From Copromyces sp. CBS 386.78 (lineage: Eukaryota > Ascomycota > Sordariomycetes > Sordariales > Sordariaceae): a DNA stretch of 64,000 bases. Positions within the stretch are counted from its first letter, which is position 1. The number at the start of each line of letters is the position of its first letter. Below are positions 56,250 through 64,000 of this stretch, one piece after another. The notes under the pieces were generated by a model. The model had not been told where the DNA came from, did no database searches, and was given only the letters and a program-made list of their open reading frames with translations. The position numbers and the translations under genes are program-made. Where the stretch lies: NCBI GenBank assembly GCA_030685235.1, contig MU839086.1:248001-312000 (forward strand), in the 5' to 3' direction.

Positions 56250-58012
56250 TCAAGCATCCATCATCGTGTCATCGCCATCGAAACCGGGTTGCGCGACAGG
56301 GACACCACCCCCGCGCCCCGCGAGAAGTTCTCGCCTGATCTCGGGCGAAATCTTGTCATGGCCGTGGGTTAGGAGAAGGTCCAGAAGAGCCTCTCGCTGA
56401 TCCTCAGTGACTATACAAAAAGCGCGGTTATTACTCGAACACATATCGACGCGTAGTAAAGCAATGACGGTAAGAGAAGAAAACCCACTGTTCGTCTTGT
56501 ATCTTTGAGCGAATGAGAGCATGCACTGATGGAAGATGACTGGCAAGGCGTTGGGTGCCATGTGCCCGCCGGTGGCAAAAGCGGGATACCGAAGGAAGTG
56601 GAAGACAAGGGCGTCGAGCGCTTGGAAGGCTGTATTACGGAGTCAGAAAATGCCATCAAGGTCATCTCAGGAATTGGACTAACGCAAGGCGTGACGCTTC
56701 TCGATAAGAGTCTTCAGGAGGAAATTTGTAGCGCTCACGCAGTCGAGCTTCTGAGAAGCTTGCGCAGAAGAGATTTCGCACAGGCCCTTGATAGCCATAC
56801 CGGAGTGGACGGCCGGAATGGTGACACGGGTCAAAACACCGGCGACAATCTGCGCCTCACGCAGAGAGCACGTTCCGGAAGCCGCCAAAGGAAACAGGAA
56901 GCCTGCCAAACGTTAGCTGGTTTGCCCGTTTTGTGCAAAATACCGGGTAAGCGGTGAAACATTATACCCTTGAAGAAACCGCCAGGCTTGTAAAGGGCCT
57001 TTTTTAGGGAGTTGAAAAGATGGACGTTGAGCTTCTTGGTCTCGTGGATATCCTCGCGGACACGTTCCAAGATCACCATCTCCATGAACCGTTGAAGAAC
57101 AGCCTCCTTGGCGGACGCAAATATCCTGGTTGCCGCATAGCTAATGGTCACAAGGGTTAGCAGCGTTTCCCAGGGCTGCTAGAAACAGAGAAAGCAACCT
57201 ACCAGGCATTTGGTGTCCAGGACTCGGGCTGTGTGATGGGCAAGATGTCCTCCCAATGAGGAATCTGAGGAAGGACCTTGAAGGGCTTGGGGAGTGGTCC
57301 AGACTTGTAGCGTGAAAGAATCATGCCAATCCTGCGAGGGAAATTTGTCAGCAGTCTGCAAAGAGGGTGATACAAGCGAAAGGCCAGCCTACTTCTCAAA
57401 CACCTCCACCACCTTGGGCGGGATCTCGTAATCCTCATCAATTGGGCCGGGTGTGTCACGGTAACCGCCCTGGGGAACACCGGCTTCCTTCTCCGCGATC
57501 TTGGCAAGAATCAAATCCGCCAAGTTTACGCTCTGTCCCTCCTCTTCTGCCCCTTCTGGCTTCCCATCCCATCCGTGTGTTAGGAGCGGGTCCTCGTTCA
57601 TTGTGGGTGTGATAAACTGGTTGAATGTCTCCAGATCGGTGGCGTCGACTTCGATTTCCTCTACTTCCTCCTCTTCCTCATCGCCCCAGGCCTCGTCGTT
57701 CTCGAACTTGTCGTCTTCGTCATCGTTGCCGTCGAATCTCGATGGGTCGAACTCGAACGCCGAAGGGGCAGATCCGGAGGCGGCGTTTTGTGTTGTGCGG
57801 AGGTTCTCCTCTTCCTCGATGAGGCTCCTGCTCATAGCCAGAATGTTGCGCGAAGCCTTGGCGTCGACATACTTTTGCTCATCTCCGTCATCTTCGGCGC
57901 GAGTCTTCTTGGTCTTTTTGCCCGAGTTGTTCTTGAGAACGCCGGTAGAGACCAGGTCGGCCTCGAGGGGGTTGTGGCGCCTCTTCGACGTGGCCGCTGT
58001 TGTCTTGGGCAT
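56250..58012 (-). CDS. enp1: ENP1/bystin, 40S ribosome biogenesis factor
   Basis: Essential nucleolar protein of the 90S and pre-40S particles, needed for 18S rRNA processing and export of pre-40S subunits. Six exons (57393-58012, 57203-57331, 56968-57140, 56684-56902, 56489-56629, 56250-56410) give 480 aa, close to yeast Enp1 (483). All five introns are 54-78 bp and phase-consistent. An acidic, disordered N-terminal 200 residues ([13 protein letters not shown]) leads into the bystin domain: [108 protein letters not shown] and [30 protein letters not shown]. The last 20 residues are acidic. Divergent from hgh1, so the two translation-related genes share a 551-bp promoter region. Confidence 0.95.
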
Positions 58013-58479
58013 CTTAAATAGCGGTACGGGGTTGTGTGATGGGGAAAAGAGTTGATGATACGGAGCTCTCCCGGTTCGCTTGTCTCTTCGCGATGTCGAA
58101 TTGGCTGCACAACTGGGGATATTTTTTTCGGCGACCCTTGGACAAATTGTTCCCGCCGTGGAGAAGTCTTGGCAATTGAAAGGCTTGCGCTACGCTTGTG
58201 GTTGGTCACATTGCGGTTTGTGTGTTTTCTGATTGCCAGGGCGGTGAAAATGATAAGCCGTACATGGCCTGCTATCGCTTATCGAACAGCTTGGACGCGC
58301 CGGTCGGGGCAGCGATAAACATTTTACTGCCCCGCATTTTCGTCACTGTGCCCCTCCTTCGGTTGCAGTTCGAATTTTGTCCCTTGCCTTTGCGGTTTTT
58401 GCAGCTTTGGTCCTCCAGCTGGGAAAAGAGCAAGGTCGCGATATCAAAGCACCCGTTACGAGCTTATACAAAGTCGCAT

Positions 58480-58536
<57 letters not shown>

Positions 58537-58563
58537 CCTCCAGCCACCACCGACACAGACAAT
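58013..58563. promoter_or_regulatory. Shared divergent promoter of enp1 and hgh1
   Basis: 551 bp separate the two ATGs. The hgh1-proximal part contains the (CAA)18 leader repeat. A bidirectional promoter is inferred from layout. No RRPE/PAC-type element could be named with confidence. Confidence 0.5.
58481..58535 (+). repeat. (CAA)18 microsatellite in the hgh1 leader
   Basis: About eighteen uninterrupted CAA units end 28 bp before the hgh1 ATG. CAA repeats are unstructured in RNA, so this leader segment should be single-stranded. Confidence 0.85.
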
Positions 58564-59836
58564 ATGCCGACCGAACTTGAAGAGGTAATTCTGCCAGAGT
58601 CAGTTCAGCGTCAATGTCAAGGGACAGGCAACTAATCACTACAATCGCCTGAAGCTTGTGGGCTTCATTGCCTCGCCGAACGCCAAAATCCGCCTTCTCG
58701 CGACCGAAAATTTGGTGCCCTTCTCGGCGTCTCAGCCCGCCCTCTTCAAGACCGACGACCTCACTCCCATCAAGCATCTCAAGTTCTTGATCCGCGACCA
58801 TCCGGTAGGCCCAAAAGACCTGTCTTGTTTGCGCCCGAGCAGCTTCAGCTAAGACGTCGGTCTCATGCTCAGAAAATCGCCGAGCACGCCCTGACATGTC
58901 TGATCAACTTGACTGCCGAGAAGGATGTGCTTGAATACGTCGCGACCGATGACCGGTTCCTTGGAATTCTACTAGGGCTTCTTGTCGTATGTGCATCCAG
59001 TCCGAGCTCCCATTGTGCGCGCGCCGCAAGGACTAACCGCTGCGATCCCGTCCCTATAGGATTCCGATGAGGTCAACGCCAACCTTATGGCTATGTTGCT
59101 GGCAAACTTGACCAAGTGGGATGGACTCAAAAGCTTGCTGGACCGAAAGCAGCCCGCTCCCGAGAAGCTGGGGTCCGACGGTAGGGTCATTAACCAATTG
59201 ATGGACCTCTTCGTCAAGGGCGCCGATGGGACTTACAACAAACATGCCGACTACGACTACCTCTCCTATGTTTTTGCCGACCTCTCGAAACATGACAAGA
59301 TTCGGCACTACTTCGTCAACAGACAAGAATACGACGACGTCATTCCTATCAACAAGATCAAGGTCTTTACCGAACACAAGTCCGATATCAGGCGAAAGGG
59401 AGTGGCGAGCATTATCAAGAACGCTGCTTTTGACATTCCTTCGCACCCAAAGTTTTTGGACGAGGATGACGTCAATATCTTGCCCTACGTTTTGCTTCCT
59501 ATCATGGGCGGCGAAGTTTATCCTGAGGACGAGGCATTGGAAATGCTTACCGATCTCCAGCTATTGCCGCCAGACAAGCAGCGCGATCCCGACAGCAGCA
59601 ACATTCTGACTCACCTCGAGACTCTTACTCTCCTGACTACTACGAGGGCTGGCCGCGATTTGATGAGGAGCGTCAGCGTTTACCCCATTATTCGGGAAAC
59701 CCACCTGCGTGTTAACGATCAAGCCGTCCAGGATGCTTGCGAGCGACTAGTCAACGTGCTCATGAGAGACGAAGCTGATGGGGAAGAGAATGAAGGAGGA
59801 GCAGTAGAAGAGGATGGCGACATCGTTGAGGTATAA
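58564..59836 (+). CDS. hgh1: HGH1-family eEF2-folding chaperone
   Basis: HGH1 (FAM203) is an armadillo-like cytosolic chaperone that helps eEF2 fold together with TRiC/CCT and Hsp90 in yeast. Four exons (58564-58584, 58655-58804, 58873-58986, 59060-59836) give 353 aa. The first exon is only seven codons (MPTELEE). Armadillo-type segments are visible: ELVGFIASPNAKIRLLATENLVPFS, DDLTPIKHLKFLIRD, KIAEHALTCLINLTAEKDVLEYVA and NANLMAMLLANLTKWDGLKSLLDRK. Then come the conserved FADLSKHDKIRHYFVNRQ and VTEHKSDIRRKGVASIIKNAAFDIPSHPKFL-type block (here KVFTEHKSDIRRKGVAS), and the C-terminal VYPIIRETHLRVNDQAVQDACERLVNVLM. Ends in an acidic tail. Close to normal length, no missing segment. Confidence 0.93.
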
Positions 59837-60931
59837 AATGTTTTGAAAGGGAGCCAAACTGAGCTGGTTCACTGCTTTACCGTCCACCAAGAACCGATGG
59901 TACGAGGACAATGGTAGGCTCAGACGCCAATTGCCATTCTCCGAGACACCTTGGGTTATATGATGCTGCAAGTCGTCATGCCGCCACACAGCCTTGCCAA
60001 GTCACCAATTGATCCCTGGGTCGGACGCAACCACCAACATAGTCACCGTTGCAGCGTGCAACTACGCCTACAACAGTTTCGTCACTTTACCGACCTTGGC
60101 AAAGCTTGAGTGTCTCGGGTACCTCCTTGTGCTTGTTCCGATGAAGACGCCCTTCCTTCCCGATCTGTATCAAGATGTCACCCAAGCCTACACCACGCAC
60201 CGAAAGAGTGCTTCTACAGAGAACAGAAAGCTTGTGTAAAGGAGGGAAAGCTTGTGCGAAGGATGGGAAAGCTTGTTTTGAATGACAGAGCCAATGGAGT
60301 GCCACAAAAGCCCTACGTGCTCACGATATGGTCCCGGAAGTTCGTTGACGTCGGCACGGCTCGCTGAATAATGTATGCCGCACACCATGCAAAGGCATGG
60401 TATGCACCGGGCACTTGGGTTGACAGGTCAGCTTGGCATACGCAGGTTGAGCACCGGTTTGTATTCGCATCATACAACAGAATCGCAAAGGATCTCGAAT
60501 TTCATGGGACTGCAGTTCATTTCATCAGGTCTACCAACTTCCCAATCGGCTGATATCACGAGAGGAGCTCTGTAATTGATGTTTTCATCTCGTGGTTAAA
60601 ATTGGCGTCGTGATTGGTTGAGCATTGCTAAAAATCATACGCTACGTGCTGAAAGCCAGAAATTGAAGAGGTCTTCTACCGTCACAGTCACACACGCGGC
60701 GCCCATGCTCTCTCGAATACCTATGCATAAAGACAAGCTGGTGGCCAACCTTGAACCTTGATGCCCCAGTTCCAGCTGATAGACAAGCACGGACTTGAAC
60801 GAGATTTTGTTGAAGACAAGACGAATCATGTAGTCTGTTGTGTGCGTGGTCACGGATGAGTCTCTGCATTATCACAAATCAACGATGGTTGTTGCAGTGG
60901 GGTTGGCGGGTACCGAGTGCGTGGGGCACCT

Positions 60932-60937
60932 CACGTG
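60932..60937. promoter_or_regulatory. CACGTG box (candidate NUC-1/Pho4-type site)
   Basis: Perfect CACGTG about 1.3 kb upstream of the permease ATG. NUC-1 and yeast Pho4 bind CACGTG at phosphate-regulated promoters; occupancy here is inference. Confidence 0.35.
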
Positions 60938-61046
60938 GGTGGGTCAAAACACACAGTGTCGGTGGTTCGGCTGCGACAGGGGTCCGCAGAACCTTAAAAG
61001 AACCGAACCCAATGGTGGAAAGGCGAACCACAGCGCATCGTGCTCA

Positions 61047-61052
61047 CACGTG
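61047..61052. promoter_or_regulatory. CACGTG box (candidate NUC-1/Pho4-type site)
   Basis: Sits inside the longer palindrome ACACGTGT, extended to CACACGTGTG (61045-61054). About 1.2 kb upstream of the permease ATG. Confidence 0.4.
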
Positions 61053-61773
61053 TGGCCTGTTTCAATGCGATTCGCAGGGAAGACCGTCTGAAGGAGCGGC
61101 GCTTGTCTGGGGTTGTTGCAGTGGCCCACGCAGGTGGATGTGCCCAGGGGCAGCTTGCCAAGTGAGGTTAGAGGCAAAGAGAAGGCCCGGGGTCTTGGAC
61201 GGAGCAGCCCCAGGACGGGCAACAGACCGGTCCAGACCCTGTTATGAGACCTCTGACTTGCTTCGACTGGACACTACACTATGAACCACTGATGAACTTC
61301 GTGAAGTGGTTCGCAGACAACAGACATCCCGCCCTCCTTAATGTCCCTGGACCGATATCGATCTTGTCCCAAAGCCAAGGAAGCTTGTTGTCAAAGTTTC
61401 CGGACGTGGGAGCCCCCACCCCGTGAGCAACAGGCCAATCAGGTGTAATGCTGAGCCCACGAGCTTCATGCCTCCTTCAGACTGGATAGCCAAGCATCAG
61501 CCAAGCACTTCAGCATTTGCAGTCAAGGGCTTGGCCTCCGGTATGCAATGCTCTTTCGCATACGGACCAGGCTCAGCTAGGTAGCCGTAGAGGTAAACTG
61601 GGCGCCCAGGCTTCCAGACGCTTCCCGAGGGCAAAACCGCATCTTCACGCATGTCTCCTACAGACGCCAAGTGATCGAAGCTTTCAGAGTTTGCCGTCGT
61701 TACCTCCACTGGCTTGTCTTGGCCGAGTCTTGGTGCCTTGAGGTTGAACAGCTCGCTGGATTCGGAAGCTACC

Positions 61774-61779
61774 CACGTG
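61774..61779. promoter_or_regulatory. CACGTG box (candidate NUC-1/Pho4-type site)
   Basis: The closest of the three, about 480 bp upstream of the permease ATG and therefore the best candidate for a working phosphate-response element. Confidence 0.45.
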
Positions 61780-62252
61780 TGCGTAAAGATAGGTTCTCTG
61801 TCTCGAGTGCGAGGAGGATGGCAAGGGCTATCATCGTGCTCTTCGCAGGGGACAGTGAACAGGATGGACTCGCTAGCTCGTAAAGGCAAAATATCCGTGA
61901 ACCATTGGTGTGGGAGTGGGTTGCGTCAACCTATTGAGGATATCCCGCGGACAGGGTGATGTCTCAGAGATCGTCAGCCTTTCACGCCATCCGATGTGAA
62001 TACCTAATCCTGGGGACACTGTAGTCCTATCCCTCCCGATACCTCTCTTTACCTCTATAACATAAATTCCCACCGCATACCACCTCCATCCTTCCCTCCG
62101 AATCTCCTCGACAACACAACAACCAGGTCCTTCCACCCTTCTACCTCGCTTGGTTCCCTCGGACCAGCAAGTCTCTTTCACCAAGTCCGGCTTTGTTGCC
62201 TCGAGCATCAACAGTGTCTCAAGTTTTCGATACTGCCACGACGACAACAGCC

Positions 62253-64000
62253 ATGGGTGCACCTGAGAAGACCGCCGGAGGCAACAACGCCTACCACAAC
62301 TTCCACAATGACTTTCTTCACATCAAGGATCCCAACGAGAGGCGACGACTCGCCCTCGCCGAAGTTGACAAAGCACCATTCGGATGGTATCACGTCCGAG
62401 CCGTCGCTGTTGCCGGCGTCGGTTTCTTCACAGACTCTTACGACATCTTCACCGCCTCTCTTCTGACCGTCATGGTTGGCGTTGTCTACTTCCCAGGCGT
62501 AGGCAAGATGCCTACCACCTCCGACACCGCCCTCAAGCTCGCAACCTCGGCCGGCACGGTTATTGGCCAGGTCGGCTTCGGCGCCGCTGCTGATATCTTC
62601 GGTCGTAAGAGCATGTACGGATTGGAACTGCTCTTCATCATCTTCGCCACTCTCGCTCAGGCTTTGGCCTCTGGGTCTCCTTCCATCAACATCATCGGCA
62701 TCCTCATCTTCTGGCGTGTTCTGATGGTAAGCAATCGTTCAAACACTCCCCTTTTCATAAGAGACACTTAGCTAACTCACACTTACAACAGGGTGTCGGT
62801 ATCGGTGGAGACTATCCTCTCTCCAGTATTATCACCTCCGAGTTTGCTACAACCAAGTGGAGAGGTGCCATGATGGGTGCCGTCTTTGCTATGCAGGGTC
62901 TTGGCCAGCTTGCTGCCGCATTCGTCATGTTGTTCGTTACACTCGGTTTCAAGAAGTCACTGGAGCCTGCTCCTACCCTGGCTACCTGCACCGGAGATTG
63001 TGCCGTCGCCGTTGACAAGATGTGGCGTACAGTCATTGGTATGGGTGCCGTCCCCGGCTGCATCGCGCTCTACTACCGCTTGACCATCCCCGAGACCCCC
63101 CGCTACACCTTCGACGTCAAGAGGGACGTCGAGCAGGCCAGCGACGACATCGAAGCCTTCAAGAATGGCCAGCCCAAGGGCCAGCCTGACGAGGCCACCC
63201 GCATCGCCATCCAGAAGGAGGCCGAGAAGAAGATGGAGATCCCCAAGGCCAGCTGGAGGGACTTCCTCCGCCACTACTCCAAGCGCAAGAACGCCATGCT
63301 GCTCGCCGGCACCGCTCTCTCATGGTGCTTCCTCGATATTGCCTACTACGGCGTCTCGCTCAACAACGCCACTATCCTCGAGGTCATCGGCTACTCCACC
63401 TCCGGCGCCAAGAACACGTACGAGATCCTCTACAACACCGCCGTCGGCAACTTGATCATTGTCCTCGCCGGTGCCGTCCCGGGTTACTGGGTCACTGTCT
63501 TCACCGTCGACACCATCGGCCGCAAGCCGATCCAGTTTATGGGCTTCGGCATCCTCACCATCCTGTTCGTGGTCATGGGCTTCGCCTACAAGCACCTCTC
63601 GCCCAACGCTCTGCTCGCCATCTTTGTGCTCGCCCAGTTCTTCTTCAACTTTGGCCCCAACGCCACCACCTTCATCGTCCCCGGCGAGGTCTTCCCCACC
63701 CGTTATCGGTCTACCTCGCACGGCTTGAGCGCCGCCATGGGCAAGATCGGCTCCATCATTGGCCAGGGCGCCATTGCTCCCCTGCGCACCCGTGGTGCCG
63801 TCCCCGGTAACCCCAATCCCTGGATGGACCATGTTCTCGAGATCTATGCCCTGTTCATGTTGCTCGGAGTTGGCACCACTTTCTTGATCCCTGAGACCAA
63901 GAGGAAGACGCTCGAGGAGCTGGCGGGCGAGTATGATATGAGTGGTGAGGAGGAGGCGCAGAGGAATGCGGCCGCCGTCATTGAGAACAAGACGGATGCA
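62253..64000 (+). CDS. pho-5: High-affinity phosphate:H+ symporter PHO-5/Pho84 (3' end cut by window)
   Basis: MFS phosphate permease of the plasma membrane, expressed in Neurospora under phosphate starvation through NUC-1. Exons 62253-62726 and 62792 to beyond 64000 give at least 561 residues; the 65 bp intron has a GTAAGC donor and CTAAC branch. The N-terminus MGAPEKTAGGNNAYHNFHND and the whole body closely resemble Neurospora PHO-5 (569 aa), so only a few codons are missing. Visible signatures: FFTDSYDIFTASLL in TM1, GAAADIFGRKSMYG (loop 2-3 MFS motif), GVGIGGDYPLSSIITSE (the phosphate-permease signature, spanning the splice junction), IPETPRYTF, and NFGPNATTFIVPGEVFPTRYR late in the protein. 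The central cytosolic loop, Lys/Glu-rich, lies near residues 290-330. All motifs intact. Confidence 0.95.

Larger units (their letters stand above)
59837..62252. promoter_or_regulatory. Upstream region of the phosphate permease
   Basis: 2.4 kb with no supportable gene. CACGTG boxes lie at 60932, 61047 and 61774. A minus-strand frame at 61497-61889 opens without an early ATG and is not called. The 62030-62250 segment is pyrimidine-rich, as often seen just upstream of highly expressed fungal genes. Confidence 0.5.

Noticed and set aside
61497..61889. 130-codon minus-strand frame upstream of pho-5
   Set aside because: Opens at TTG, has no early ATG, and no recognised domain; the region is better explained as promoter DNA.
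1..64000. Dispersed 5S rRNA genes, CRISPR arrays, secondary-metabolite cluster
   Set aside because: I looked for 5S-like segments, regularly spaced repeats and clustered biosynthetic genes and saw none; CRISPR is not expected in a fungal nucleus, and the lone FAD monooxygenase has no cluster partners.

Overview
The window is nuclear DNA from a filamentous ascomycete, most likely Sordariaceae (Neurospora/Sordaria type). Genes carry short introns (54-127 bp) with GTAAGT/GTATGT-like donors, CTAAC/CTGAC branch sites and YAG acceptors. Intergenic spaces are long, and the last gene is almost residue-for-residue a Neurospora-type PHO-5 phosphate permease. I place 17 protein-coding genes, with exon joins checked by reading phase; 15 have clear family identity or recognisable architecture.

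Layout. 1-3 kb: no firm gene, but a TATA-like promoter points off the left edge. 3-6 kb: two uncharacterised minus-strand genes. 7-11.4 kb: mismatch repair protein MLH1 (+), convergent with an NCS1 purine/cytosine permease (-). 13.4-17 kb: exocytic SM protein SEC1 (+), convergent with riboflavin enzyme RIB7 (-). 18.5-21.2 kb: a small CYSTM protein (+) and a salicylate-hydroxylase-like FAD monooxygenase (-). 24-32.2 kb: a very long CSC1/TMEM63-type channel, then ORC4 carrying an AT-hook and a PHD finger. 32.5-33 kb: decayed tRNA-like sequences around an A26 run. 34-38.8 kb: a predicted GPI-anchored acidic protein and the RGS regulator FlbA. 38.8-51.2 kb: a 12.5 kb stretch with no supportable gene. 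51.2-58 kb: CDC73 (Paf1 complex), a conserved uncharacterised protein, and ENP1/bystin. 58.6-64 kb: HGH1 (divergent from ENP1) and PHO-5, cut by the right edge.

The genes are mostly housekeeping (DNA repair, replication origin, transcription elongation, ribosome biogenesis, eEF2 folding, exocytosis, riboflavin) plus transporters and one developmental regulator. There is no metabolic gene cluster and no intact transposon. The most notable features are the ORC4 domain combination, a strongly over-represented intergenic palindrome (AGGTACCT), the large gene desert upstream of flbA, two stop-free introns of length 3n, three CACGTG boxes upstream of the phosphate permease, and the tRNA-like relics.
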